From Planctomycetota bacterium (GTDB lineage: Bacteria; Planctomycetota; Planctomycetia; Pirellulales; Lacipirellulaceae): DNA of 64,000 nucleotides. The position numbers were made by a program, and so were the translations under genes. Each line of letters begins with the position of its first letter. Position 1 is the stretch's first letter. Below, in pieces: positions 24,976 to 34,222 of this stretch. The notes under the pieces were generated by a model, which saw nothing but the letters and a program-made list of their open reading frames with translations, searched no databases and was not told the origin of the DNA. The DNA lies in the NCBI GenBank assembly GCA_029259945.1, contig JAJDEF010000012.1:186001-250000 (forward strand). Reading direction: 5' to 3'.

Positions 24976-25920
24976 ATGCCTAAATACGTTGTACGACATG
25001 GGGTGATGCGGCAGCTCGGTGTGTTTTCCACCCGTGGTAGCGATATCTATGCGCGCGGCTTGTCGGTGATTGCTCGGACTCACCGCGGACTCGAGCTGGG
25101 CGAGGTGTTGTGCGAAGCCACTGAGCATATCGTTGCTAGCATGGACGACCCAAAGTATGGGCAAATCCTGCGCGAGCAAAGCGATGATGACACCGGTGAA
25201 TTGCGACGTCTTTGGGAGCAGCAACAACAGGAACACGAAATCTGCAAGAAGCGAATTGCTGAACTTGCTTTGGAAATGCGGCTTGTTGACGTCGAACATC
25301 TGTATGGCGGCGAACGGGTTATCGTCTACTATCTTTCCGACGATCGGGTTGATTTCCGGCAACTGGTGAAAAATTTGGCCAAGGAGTTTCAAACTCGTAT
25401 CGAGATGCGCCAAATCGGTGTGCGTGACGAAGCCAAACTGCTGGCGGATTACGGCGATTGCGGCAAACCGGTCTGCTGCAATACCCACCTATCAGAAATG
25501 CCTCCCGTCTCGATGCGCATGGCAAAGCTACAGAAAGCAACCCTCGACCCTAGCAAAATATCTGGCCGGTGCGGCAGGCTGAAATGCTGCCTCCGATATG
25601 AATACGATACCTATCAAGACCTAAAAAAAGACCTACCCCCGATCGGCTCCGAAATACTCACCGACAAAGGCAAAGGGCGTGTGCTCGCTCACGAAATTTT
25701 GGCTTCGCAGCTGCTGATCGAGGGCGAAGCTGGTCGACGACTTGTCATCGAGGCAGCTGAAGTGCTGACCGTGGTAAAAAGGGGCGGAGGGGCAAACCCC
25801 GAGCGAAAACAAAAAAAGGGGGGGGGTTCGGGCGAATCAGCGCAAAAACAACCACAAAAAGACTCTCCAGAATCAGAAAATCCCTCCCCCAGCAAAGACG
25901 CATCCACTGACAATGAGTAG
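24976..25920 (+). CDS. ricT: PSP1-domain protein, RicT (YaaT) homologue
   Basis: A 314-residue protein with the PSP1 C-terminal domain. The region from about 135 to 215 matches Bacillus RicT closely: IEMRQIGVRDEAKLL, then CGKPVCC, then KISGRCGRLKCCLRYE. Those cysteines ligate iron-sulfur clusters in the Ric (YaaT-YlbF-YmcA) complex, which affects RNase Y-dependent mRNA processing. The tail after about 275 is low-complexity (KQKKGGGSGES). It contains an A7G9 homopolymer at 25811-25826, a possible slippage site. The next gene encodes a Minf_1886 protein, probably a functional partner. Confidence 0.9.
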   Translation: MPKYVVRHGVMRQLGVFSTRGSDIYARGLSVIARTHRGLELGEVLCEATEHIVASMDDPKYGQILREQSDDDTGELRRLWEQQQQEHEICKKRIAELALEMRLVDVEHLYGGERVIVYYLSDDRVDFRQLVKNLAKEFQTRIEMRQIGVRDEAKLLADYGDCGKPVCCNTHLSEMPPVSMRMAKLQKATLDPSKISGRCGRLKCCLRYEYDTYQDLKKDLPPIGSEILTDKGKGRVLAHEILASQLLIEGEAGRRLVIEAAEVLTVVKRGGGANPERKQKKGGGSGESAQKQPQKDSPESENPSPSKDASTDNE

Positions 25921-25995
25921 AATACCTATGGGCGAGTAACTCGGTTGCTCGGCTGACGCTTTCTTAAAACACTTCGAAAACATTCTGACCCAACC

Positions 25996-26439
25996 ATGCT
26001 TGACCCTGACCATCCTATTGCTGAGTTGCTAGAGCGCGACAAACGGTATCACTTTGATGCCTATGTGTTTGTCTTCGAGGCCCTGCGCTTTGCCCAAGAA
26101 AAATTGGGCCTGGGTACCGAATACATTGACGTCGAGACGGATGCCGACGACCAAGACGAACCAGAACGACATGTTTCGGGGCAAGAGCTCTGTGAGGCGA
26201 TGCGACTTTACGCCCACGAGCAGTATGGTTACTTAGCCAAAAGCGTGATGAACCATTGGGGCATCGAGTCGACTGGCGACTTTGGTGAGATTGTTTTCAA
26301 TCTCATCAACATCGAACAAATGCGCAAGACCCCCCGAGATCGCAGAGAAGATTTTGAAGATGTTTTTGATTTCGACGAAGGCTTTCAACACAACTTCCAG
26401 TTTTCATCTCCCGACTCCCGCGAAGAGCGTCGATCTTGA
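25996..26439 (+). CDS. Minf_1886 family protein
   Basis: A 147-residue acidic protein of a family confined largely to planctomycetes and verrucomicrobia. Recognisable blocks are YHFDAYVFVFEALRFAQEKL (about 16-35), VSGQELCEAMRLYAHEQYGY and MNHWGIESTGDFGEIVFNLI. The function is unknown. It lies 75 bp after the RicT gene on the same strand, a pairing I believe recurs in this phylum. That would suggest a role alongside RicT in RNA turnover; this is inference. Confidence 0.88.
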   Translation: MLDPDHPIAELLERDKRYHFDAYVFVFEALRFAQEKLGLGTEYIDVETDADDQDEPERHVSGQELCEAMRLYAHEQYGYLAKSVMNHWGIESTGDFGEIVFNLINIEQMRKTPRDRREDFEDVFDFDEGFQHNFQFSSPDSREERRS

Positions 26440-26634
26440 TATCGACCCCAAAAGGTGGCGACCGAAGGCCGAGTGCCCACCGAAACCAAAACGACGCGGG
26501 CACAAACGGACTTCCCAATAAAAGTCGCTGGCAGTTATCCTGCTCGGGTGTGTTGTTGGGAATCTGGATTTTGTTTTTGGCATGGATCGCAACTAATGGA
26601 TGAAATATCTAGCGTTGCAAGAAAGGCTGCTTTC

Positions 26635-27741
26635 ATGCTTCGTAACCAACTACTGGCCATGCTTTGCATCCTCACGGCAACCTTTGCCGGCCCCTCTGCA
26701 ACCGCCAATGCCGCTGAGGAAAATCGGCGTTTAACGATAGCCGTCGGCCAAGCGATCAATTTTCTTGCCACAGCCCGTGCTGAAGACGGTTCGTACAGCG
26801 GTCACCTGGGCACCGGTATCACGTCGCTCGTCACGACGGCCCTTCTGCGTCATGGCCGCTCGCCGCAAGACCCGATGATCGCCCCTTCGTTGGTGTTTCT
26901 CCAAAACCATGTCCAATCGAATGGGGGCATCTATCAAAAGGACAGCCGCTTTCGCAACTACGAAACGTGCCTGGCGATTCTCTGCTTCAACGAAGCCAAT
27001 CGCGAGGGCCGCTATGACGACCTTCTCGCCCATGCCGAGGCTTTTGTAAAAAGCATCCAATGGGATGGCAAAGAGGGGCACGATCGATCGAGCACCAGCT
27101 TCGGCGGGGCTGGCTATGGAATGCATAATCGCCCGGATCTGTCGAACACGACCTTCCTGATCGATGCGCTCCATTCGCTGGGCCGTGGTAGCGAGGATCC
27201 GGCTATCCAGCGGGCCTTGGTTTTTGTCTCTCGTTGTCAAAACCTCGAAACTGAACACAACGACACTAAGTTTGCTACCACCAACCCCGATGGGGGTTTT
27301 TATTACACGGCAGCAGCCGGCGGCTCGAGTCAAGCGGGAGAAACTGCCGCAGGTGGATTGCGAAGCTACGGATCGATGACCTACGCCGGCTTAAAAAGCA
27401 TGATCTATGCAGGCGTTGGCCCCGACGATCCTCGTGTCCAAGCTGCGTTTCGTTGGGCGAAGAAAAACTACTCGGTTACAGAAAACCCCGGAATGGGTAA
27501 CAACGGGCTCTTTTACTATTACCACACCTTGGCCAAAGCGCTCGACGCAATTGGCCAAGAGAAAATCGTCGACGAAACGGGCGTCTCCCACTCTTGGCGA
27601 CAAGAACTAATCGACGAAATCGCGGAGCGCCAGCTCGAAAACGGCAGCTGGATCAACGAAAACCAGCGTTGGCTCGAAGGCGATCCCAGCTTGGTCACAG
27701 GCTACGTGCTGCTGACCCTCTCTTATTGCCGCACGAGATAA
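26635..27741 (+). CDS. Secreted terpene-cyclase-fold (squalene-hopene cyclase-like) protein
   Basis: A protein of about 368 residues. A signal peptide (LLAMLCILTATFAGPSATANA) precedes an alpha/alpha-barrel repeat region of the prenyltransferase/squalene-cyclase type; the signal core can be read as LLAMLCILTATFA. Repeat signatures include EDGSYSG, SNGGIYQ, NPDGGFYYT and QLENGSWINENQRW. No DXDD motif of active cyclases is visible, and export argues against a membrane-lipid cyclase role. ATG 26635 has AGAAAGG upstream; ATG 26596 is a possible longer start. Many planctomycetes encode such exported homologues of unknown function. Confidence 0.78.
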   Translation: MLRNQLLAMLCILTATFAGPSATANAAEENRRLTIAVGQAINFLATARAEDGSYSGHLGTGITSLVTTALLRHGRSPQDPMIAPSLVFLQNHVQSNGGIYQKDSRFRNYETCLAILCFNEANREGRYDDLLAHAEAFVKSIQWDGKEGHDRSSTSFGGAGYGMHNRPDLSNTTFLIDALHSLGRGSEDPAIQRALVFVSRCQNLETEHNDTKFATTNPDGGFYYTAAAGGSSQAGETAAGGLRSYGSMTYAGLKSMIYAGVGPDDPRVQAAFRWAKKNYSVTENPGMGNNGLFYYYHTLAKALDAIGQEKIVDETGVSHSWRQELIDEIAERQLENGSWINENQRWLEGDPSLVTGYVLLTLSYCRTR

Positions 27742-27750
27742 GAGCAATTG

Positions 27751-27861
27751 GAACCACAGATGAACACAGATAGACGCAGATATTTGGGAGGCAAATTACG
27801 ATTGCAGTTCTGGCTGTGTCTTGATCTGAATTTGTGTTTATCCGTGTTCATCTGTGGTTTC
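27751..27861. repeat. CACAGATGAACAC-family inverted repeat
   Basis: Arms at 27751-27782 (starting GAACCACAGATGAACACAGA) and 27837-27861 (inverse, containing GTGTTCATCTGTGGTT) bracket about 55 bp of non-coding DNA after the terpene-cyclase-like gene. The arm sequence is the same as that of the repeat at 61110-61373, which has been split by a second element. Confidence 0.8.
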
Positions 27862-28083
27862 CTCCTAAGCGTAGTAGGCTTACGTCACCGATTCGCTTTG
27901 TCTGCTCCTCTGTGCCAGCAGCGCTAGCACGGCGAGGTGGCCTTTGCTGCCGATTGGCAATTTGCTAAATAACGGCCTCGATTTTTCTGAATAATCGTCC
28001 ACCAGACAGGTCCGTGCCGGCCAACTCGCAACTGCTAATGTAGGTCGGCAACATTCGCAAATCCGTTCAGCCAAGGTTTTCTC

Positions 28084-30333
28084 ATGGAAATCAAACAGCC
28101 CGCTCGTAAGCCCCGCTCGTTTTTTCGTCGCTTTGCTGCCCCTGTGGGCTTATCCGTAGCGCTTCTCGGTGGAGGTGTCTGGGGTGTTTATCACACTCTG
28201 GCGAATATGCCTGGTTCGCACAAGGATCTTGCCGATGCCGGAAAAGCGCATAGCGCCTCGGAATCTGCCCAGGCTGCAACCGATCAGCTAAAAAATCTGT
28301 TTACGTCGGCGCCGCCTAATGAAGAAGAGACTGCCGCAAAAGATTTGAAGCCAAACCGATACTCTCTGGCTGCAACCGAGCAAACGCAGCCATTGACTGC
28401 GGCCCCAGAGCTTCCGCCCATCGTCCCTAAAAACACTGTTGGCAATCGTTACGGCTCCTTCTCTCAGAAGCCAACGGTGCAGAATAACTTAAACACCGAG
28501 CCTGCTCGCGAAGCTGCTCCCTCCATCGATGTCGAAGCCGCTACGGCAACAAACGACGTCACACGAGGCCAGGAACCCAATGTCAATCCGCTTCGCGCAA
28601 ACAAACAGGTTGCGGAACTTGCGAACAATCTCGATGCCCGAGCAGTCTTTGAAGAGGCCCCTGGATTAGCTCCGCCAGAAACATCCAATAGTTATCGTGC
28701 TCAACAAGAGAACGCCAATCCATTTCCGCCGCAAAATTTTCCCGCGAGTGGTAATGCCCGCTACCAAGTCGAGCAACCCACCAACGATTTCAGCTCGGTT
28801 GAACCTAATCAGCAAACCAGTCAACCTGCTGCGTCTCTGGAGATCGAGTCCCCGCTTTCAACTCCACCGCAAGTAGCGCGAGCCAACTCCATCCAGACGG
28901 GTCTAACCCCGACCCCTAGTATCACAAATCCATCGGGAACCGGTCGCCCTGGCGAAAAGATGCTTGAAGGCGTTCAAAGTGCGTCAATCTCGATTCAAAA
29001 AATCGCGCCGCCTGAGATTCAAGTGGGCAAGCGATGCACCTTTGCTATTCGGGTACGAAACACGGGCCAGCGAACGGCACAGAACGTCCAGGTCCGAGAT
29101 GAGATACCGCTGGGCACCGACCTTGTCGGCACCGCCCCCCACGCAACGGTTTCTGGTTCTCAGCTTATCTGGGACTTAGGATCGCTCTCGGTCGGCGAAG
29201 AGCGGCTTGTCGAAATGGAACTGATCCCCACCGAAGAACGTGAAATCGGCAGTGTGGCAAGCGTGACGCTTGCTGCCCAGGCCTCGGCCAAAGCACGCTG
29301 CACGCGTCCTGAACTTGCGCTTCGCCTGACGACCAAACCCCAAGTACTCATTGGCGAGCAGCATCTGGTGCAAATCGAGATCTCGAATCCTGGCAGCGGC
29401 GATGCCGATGATGTGATGTTGTTAGAAACCATTCCAGAAGGAGTCAGCCACGAGGCGGGCCCCGCCCTGGAGTTTGAAATCGGCACGCTTCGAGCCGGCG
29501 AAACACGTCGCATGGAGCTTATCCTCACGGCCGAACAAGCCGGCAACATTACCAATGTGATGACCGCCCGTGCCAACGCCAATCTGCGGGTCGAAGCGAC
29601 TTGCGAATTCGAGGTACTTGCGCCCGAGCTACAGCTCTCGGTCGAAGGGCCGAAGCGTCGGTACCTCGAGCGTCCTGCCACCTATCAGGTCAGCATCAAC
29701 AACCCCGGAACCGCTACGGCAAAGGAGATTCAGTTAATCACCAAATTGCCCAAGGGCTTACAATTTGTGAGTGCCGATAACCTGGGCGAATACGATCCCA
29801 CCACACACTCCGTTCAGTGGAGTCTGGCTGAGTTGCCTGCCAACGAACGAGGCGTAGTCGAACTCACCGCTTTGCCCATCGAGGCGGGAGAGCAGACGTT
29901 ACAGATCACCACTGTGGCCAGCCAAGGCTTGGAAGATCGCGCCGAAAAACAGGTGTTGGTCGAAGGACTCACCGCTTTATCGTTTGAGGTGACCGATGTC
30001 GAAGGACTCATCGAGGTCGGCAGCGAAACCACCTATGATGTGGTCGTCAGTAACCAAGGCTCGAAAACTGCCACGAATGTTCAAGTCGTCGCGATCATGC
30101 CCGCTGGCCTCCGTGTGATTTCTGGCCAAGGAAGTACACAGCACACGATTAAGGGCGACCGTATTTTCTTCGCTCCTTTGCCTCAACTGGCCCCCAAGGC
30201 CGAGGCAACTTACCGAATCCAGGCACAAGGCACACGTCCCGGCGATCAACGCGTTCGCGTGATGATCCAGTCAGACGATCTGCAGCAGCCCATCACCAAA
30301 GAAGTCAGCACCCGCGTTTATGCGGATGAGTAA
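28084..30333 (+). CDS. Membrane-anchored protein with four DUF11-type repeats
   Basis: A 749-residue protein. A basic N-terminus (RKPRSFFRRF) and one hydrophobic helix (about 20-40, PVGLSVALLGGGVWGVYHTL) anchor it, leaving a Pro/Asn/Gln-rich linker to about residue 295. Four Ig-like DUF11 domains follow, starting near 300, 406, 513 and 629. Each carries a variant of the family phrase, such as VRNTGQRTAQNVQVRDEIP or VSNQGSKTATNVQVVAIMP. Such repeats form extended rods on cell surfaces. It is probably a structural envelope protein. It is monocistronic. Confidence 0.85.
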   Translation: MEIKQPARKPRSFFRRFAAPVGLSVALLGGGVWGVYHTLANMPGSHKDLADAGKAHSASESAQAATDQLKNLFTSAPPNEEETAAKDLKPNRYSLAATEQTQPLTAAPELPPIVPKNTVGNRYGSFSQKPTVQNNLNTEPAREAAPSIDVEAATATNDVTRGQEPNVNPLRANKQVAELANNLDARAVFEEAPGLAPPETSNSYRAQQENANPFPPQNFPASGNARYQVEQPTNDFSSVEPNQQTSQPAASLEIESPLSTPPQVARANSIQTGLTPTPSITNPSGTGRPGEKMLEGVQSASISIQKIAPPEIQVGKRCTFAIRVRNTGQRTAQNVQVRDEIPLGTDLVGTAPHATVSGSQLIWDLGSLSVGEERLVEMELIPTEEREIGSVASVTLAAQASAKARCTRPELALRLTTKPQVLIGEQHLVQIEISNPGSGDADDVMLLETIPEGVSHEAGPALEFEIGTLRAGETRRMELILTAEQAGNITNVMTARANANLRVEATCEFEVLAPELQLSVEGPKRRYLERPATYQVSINNPGTATAKEIQLITKLPKGLQFVSADNLGEYDPTTHSVQWSLAELPANERGVVELTALPIEAGEQTLQITTVASQGLEDRAEKQVLVEGLTALSFEVTDVEGLIEVGSETTYDVVVSNQGSKTATNVQVVAIMPAGLRVISGQGSTQHTIKGDRIFFAPLPQLAPKAEATYRIQAQGTRPGDQRVRVMIQSDDLQQPITKEVSTRVYADE

Positions 30334-30410
30334 TCGCAGGCATGGCCAACCGACACTATCAGCCGGACCCCCGAGAGTTCCGTAAAGTTGCCCGTGGCTG
30401 CGCCGCAATT

Positions 30411-30611
30411 TCACTCGACGGTTAGCTGGTGTTCGTCGAGCTGAACAAGATCGCCAGGGCGAAGCTGACGGCGTCGGCGAGTCTCGATTTCTCCATTCAC
30501 GGCGACCTCACCACCCTGGATCAGTAGTTTCGCTTGTCCGCCGGTCGAGACGAGGCCTGAGGATTTAAGGAATTGATCTAAGCGGATGGTGGTTTGATCG
30601 TCGGTGGGCAT
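30411..30611 (-). CDS. Small S4-domain RNA-binding protein
   Basis: A 66-residue protein that is essentially one S4 domain: IRLDQFLKSSGLVSTGGQAK, then LIQGGEVAVNGE and RRRRQLRPGDLVQ. It resembles the stand-alone S4 proteins YaaA/RlbA, which bind RNA, possibly on ribosomes. The frame extends upstream to 30767, but ATG 30611 (MPTDDQTT) starts right before the domain, as in homologues. It is convergent with the DUF11 gene. Confidence 0.85.
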   Translation of the reverse strand: MPTDDQTTIRLDQFLKSSGLVSTGGQAKLLIQGGEVAVNGEIETRRRRQLRPGDLVQLDEHQLTVE

Positions 30612-30840
30612 GCGATGGGACCTTGCTGGCGGTGGGATGGGATCGATTTCTCGCCTGTAACGTAGTGCTAGCATCGCGAGAGGACGAGCTTTTTGCAACT
30701 CTTTCTTCTGACAAGGTGGCATCTTTGGGCTAGGGATTCTCGTCTTTACTTGTTTCGTGCGATCCAACTACACTCGCCTTCTGACCCAAATGGCCAGCGC
30801 CCGTTTTTCGCCTGGCCCGCGCACTCTTTGGAGCAAACCG

Positions 30841-31830
30841 ATGTTAAAAATTCTATCCATTCTCGCGTTAAGCGTCTGCTGCCTTCAGCCAGTCGTTGCT
30901 GGAGGACAAGCTCAGGTAATGCTAGACCCCAACCTGCCGATTTACCACCCATTAGTGGAACTTGAGGGTGAACTCAAATTGGGCGGGTCGAACACCATGT
31001 CACATGTTGCGGCAGTATGGTCGGATAGTTTTCAAAGATTTTATCCCAACGCAAAAATCTCGATCGCAATTACCGGCTCTCGCAAAGCAGTTGCCTCGGT
31101 AAAAAGTGGCCAAACCGATATGGGACTCTTGAGTCGAACGATCCAACAACAGGAGGTCGCGGAGTTTCACCAGCAATATGGCCATGTGCCGACAGTGCTG
31201 ACCCCATGTTTCGAACGGACGGCCATTTTTGTACACAAAGACAATCCGATTCAGGGCCTCACCTTTGCGCAGATCGATGCCATCTACTCGAGTCAGCTTC
31301 GGCGAGGCGTGAGCAAGCCGATCGGCAACTGGGGTGAGCTGGGTGTACAAGGAGCACTGGCTGCCAAGCCAATTTCTGTACATGGACGTACCAGCAAAAC
31401 AGGCTCGCAGGTGTTCTTTCAAGAAGCCGTCCTACTAGGTGCCCCGCTGCGAAACGAAGTAACTTCGCATAGCTCCAACGCCGATATGTTGGCCACTCTT
31501 GCCAAAGACCCCACAGGAATTGCGTTTGCTGGTATGTCGTACGGAAATCCCTCGGTTCGTGCGGTGCCACTCGCGTTTGCCGAGGGCGAACCGTTTATTG
31601 CCGCCAATTCGCTTGAGGCTGATCGAGGCATGTACCCACTCATACGCCGATTGCAGTTGGTGGTGAATCACAACCCCAAGAATAAGCTTCGCCCCATTGA
31701 ACGAGAGTTCATCAAGTATGCGTTCAGTCGGCAGGGACAAGAGGATGTTGTCAGAGCAGGTTTTCAAGCGATACCCGCAGCACCGGCACGCGTCGCACTC
31801 GATGCTGTGGGCTTGGGAGTCGCTCGTTAG
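30841..31830 (+). CDS. PstS-like phosphate-binding periplasmic protein
   Basis: A 329-residue exported solute-binding protein. A signal peptide (MLKILSILALSVCCLQPVVA) precedes the PBP-like domain found in PstS: LKLGGSNTMSHVAAVW binds the anion at the start, followed by SRKAVASVKSGQTDMGLLSR. Although it resembles the receptor of high-affinity phosphate ABC uptake, no pstC, pstA or pstB lies in the window, so it is an orphan. It could serve an unlinked transporter or sense phosphate. ATG 30841 begins the signal peptide; codons further upstream to 30757 lack one. Confidence 0.83.
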   Translation: MLKILSILALSVCCLQPVVAGGQAQVMLDPNLPIYHPLVELEGELKLGGSNTMSHVAAVWSDSFQRFYPNAKISIAITGSRKAVASVKSGQTDMGLLSRTIQQQEVAEFHQQYGHVPTVLTPCFERTAIFVHKDNPIQGLTFAQIDAIYSSQLRRGVSKPIGNWGELGVQGALAAKPISVHGRTSKTGSQVFFQEAVLLGAPLRNEVTSHSSNADMLATLAKDPTGIAFAGMSYGNPSVRAVPLAFAEGEPFIAANSLEADRGMYPLIRRLQLVVNHNPKNKLRPIEREFIKYAFSRQGQEDVVRAGFQAIPAAPARVALDAVGLGVAR

Positions 31831-31919
31831 TTTTCTCCTGTCAAAGGATGCTGGCGTTCGTCAAACAACGTCCCAGCGAACCAATTATTACCCCCCATTT
31901 TTTGGCGGAAGGCTCTTCG

Positions 31920-33206
31920 ATGAATACAAGAATACGAGTTGGCCTAGCGACGGTTCTGACGTTACTGACGGCCTATGGAAATATTTGCTTTGCAATTGAT
32001 ACGAACCGGGCATCGACGCAGTTGCGAAATGCCCCAGGACAGGCTGGGGAGCTTTCCGGCAGCAGCCTGAATCGTTTGTCCGCAGGTAGTGCGATTAACT
32101 CGTTTGATCGTGACCGAATCAAGGCCCCTGCGACGACTCCGAATTGGAATCGCTCGGCGCCGTCGAACCTCGCGGCACCACAGTCTTTCCAGCCCTCGTA
32201 TGTCCCGCCGATCCAGGGCGGACAAACTCAGCAACTCGATCGTTGGCGGTTGGGTATTTTCCCCGAAGATACCGATACGGGTGTACGAATTACAGAAGTG
32301 GTACGCAACTCGGCTGCTGAACGGGCCGGTTTAGAAGTCAACGATCGGATTGTCAGTGTTCATGGCTATCAAATTGGCTATGTCAACGGCAGCCTGTATG
32401 ATGTGGGCAAAGAGCTTGAGCGCAATGCGGACGAAGATGGTTGGGTTCGCATGCTAGTGCAAAACAACCGTGATGGCCAATTGATTAACTTGCCGGTCAA
32501 ACTGGAAGCAAGACAGAAGCAGCTCACAGGATCGATTACCCACCGCGATTTTTCGGCCCTGCCGCGCGATGCGGTGACGACCGTAGAACTACGAGAAATA
32601 CTGCGTGACGATTTGCGACCGATTACCATTGCCCGACAGACGATTACCCAAGCCACGCGGGTGCCGATCCCCTTTACCTTGGATTATGATCCTGCCGAAG
32701 TCGCTACGGGGCGGAGGTACGTGCTGAATGTTTCGGTCTCGGCAGGAGGGCGGCAGTTGTACGCAACGCGTCAGGATGTTCCTGTATTGGATGGGCGTCC
32801 GACAACCAATCTGCAACTACTTGTCGAATCGATCGGCACGAACAACGGCCAGGGATGGGGACAAAATCGCAACGAGCAATTGTCGCAAATCAAACAATGG
32901 TTCCAAGGATATCTTGGCCGTGAGCCTCGCGCCCAAGAACTCTACGTCTGGGAAGCTCACCTCGCGCGCGGTGGTTCGTTAACCGAAGCCCAGTTGCAAA
33001 TTCTTAGTACCCCTGAGTTTTACTTTCAGGCGAACAGCGACGACCGTCAGTATATTTACCGGATGTATCAACTGGTCACCCAACGGCAACCCTCGCAGCA
33101 AGAAGTGTCGCAGTGGCTCAACCGCCTGAACTTCCACCATCGCCTACGGTCGGACATGGCCCGTGAGTTTTTAACCATGGCCAACGCCCAGGCAAATCGG
33201 CAATAG
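31920..33206 (+). CDS. Secreted PDZ and DUF4214 domain protein
   Basis: A 428-residue secreted protein. The signal peptide (IRVGLATVLTLLTAYGNICF) is followed by a PDZ-like domain at about 110-205, with TGVRITEVVRNSAAERAGLE and VNDRIVSVHGYQIG. The DUF4214-type C-terminal region (about 335-425) includes WFQGYLGREPRAQELYVWEA and a second copy starting YRMYQLVTQRQPSQQEV. DUF4214 is common in exported surface proteins. No protease domain is present, so it is probably a scaffold or binding protein. ATG 31920 gives a proper signal peptide; the frame upstream to 31848 does not. It starts 90 bp after the PstS-like gene. Confidence 0.8.
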   Translation: MNTRIRVGLATVLTLLTAYGNICFAIDTNRASTQLRNAPGQAGELSGSSLNRLSAGSAINSFDRDRIKAPATTPNWNRSAPSNLAAPQSFQPSYVPPIQGGQTQQLDRWRLGIFPEDTDTGVRITEVVRNSAAERAGLEVNDRIVSVHGYQIGYVNGSLYDVGKELERNADEDGWVRMLVQNNRDGQLINLPVKLEARQKQLTGSITHRDFSALPRDAVTTVELREILRDDLRPITIARQTITQATRVPIPFTLDYDPAEVATGRRYVLNVSVSAGGRQLYATRQDVPVLDGRPTTNLQLLVESIGTNNGQGWGQNRNEQLSQIKQWFQGYLGREPRAQELYVWEAHLARGGSLTEAQLQILSTPEFYFQANSDDRQYIYRMYQLVTQRQPSQQEVSQWLNRLNFHHRLRSDMAREFLTMANAQANRQ

Positions 33207-33289
33207 TGCGTATTACATCTCTGTCGCCTCGCTGGGTGTCTAGCTTGACTCGTCACAAACCACATTCCAGACTAGAATCGAACGAGCAG

Positions 33290-34141
33290 ATGAATACCTT
33301 TCGAGTTGTTTCTATTGCTTCTGCGACCGTCTTGCTGGCATTTTTATTGGTTCCGAGACTAATTCCGATGTCTCATGAAGAACAGGGTACTCCGAGCATG
33401 TCCAAATCGACGCTTCCAATCGTTGGGGCATCCTCGCTGACTTGGTCGACCGGAACAAGTATCGGCAAAATTGTTGCTGAGCAGCCGCAGGCCGGGCGTA
33501 TCCTCGAGCTTGTGGGAATTGACTATTGCTGTGGTGGTCTTACTCCACTCGGCGAGGCTGCTGCAGAAAAGAACCTCGATGCGACACAACTTCTCAATGC
33601 GCTGCGTGTCGTTGGCAACTCGCCTGGCGAAGAATCCGAGCGAGACTGGCAACAGGCCGAAATCAGCGAACTCCTCGAACATATTATTATGACTCACCAT
33701 ACGTGGTTGCGCCGAGAGTTGCCGGGACTGACTACAACCTCGCAAACCGTACTCAAAGTTCATGGCGAAACGCACCCAGAACTTGCCGAGGTGGTGACAA
33801 CGTTTGACAAAATTCGCAACGCGGTACTGCCTCATCTCGACGATGAAGAACAGCGCATTTTCCCGGCATTGCTTGGGCTTGTAGCCGGCAATCCACCGGC
33901 CGATATGGATAAGCAGCTCGACGAGATGCGATCCGATCACGATGCACTCGGCGCTGAACTGCATCGCCTACGCAAATTAACGCGAGGATTTGAACCACCT
34001 TCTGACGCTTGCACAAAATATCGTGAAATGCTGTCAGGGTTTTCTGCGCTAGAGCAAGACCTGCATAGACACGTTCACCTCGAAAATAACGTGCTCTTGC
34101 CACGCGCACAAACCATGCTGGCAGCGGTCAACAAACCGTAA
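33290..34141 (+). CDS. RIC (YtfE/ScdA)-type iron-sulfur repair di-iron protein
   Basis: A 283-residue protein whose domains match RIC proteins, which restore iron-sulfur clusters after nitrosative or oxidative damage. The ScdA_N domain has GKIVAEQPQAGRILELVGID and the DYCCGG Cys pair. A hemerythrin-like di-iron domain follows with His/Glu ligands in MTHHTWLRRELP, HLDDEEQRIFP, RSDHDALG and HRHVHLENNVLLP. With ATG 33290 it gains an N-terminal membrane helix (VVSIASATVLLAFLLVPRLI), unusual in this cytosolic family. ATG 33368 or 33398 would remove the helix. The start is unresolved. Confidence 0.85.
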   Translation: MNTFRVVSIASATVLLAFLLVPRLIPMSHEEQGTPSMSKSTLPIVGASSLTWSTGTSIGKIVAEQPQAGRILELVGIDYCCGGLTPLGEAAAEKNLDATQLLNALRVVGNSPGEESERDWQQAEISELLEHIIMTHHTWLRRELPGLTTTSQTVLKVHGETHPELAEVVTTFDKIRNAVLPHLDDEEQRIFPALLGLVAGNPPADMDKQLDEMRSDHDALGAELHRLRKLTRGFEPPSDACTKYREMLSGFSALEQDLHRHVHLENNVLLPRAQTMLAAVNKP

Positions 34142-34222
34142 CGCAGCAAGGACGAATATAGGCCACGCTACCATCGGAAATTGAGGACTCGCAACCCCTA
34201 GAGCACCAAGGGTTGTCAAAAG

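Noticed and set aside
26635-27741. Functional squalene-hopene cyclase
   Set aside because: It has a signal peptide, is about half the usual length and lacks a visible DXDD catalytic motif.
27751-27861. CRISPR-like repetition of CACAGA units
   Set aside because: The units are arms of a single inverted repeat, not regularly spaced direct repeats with unique spacers.
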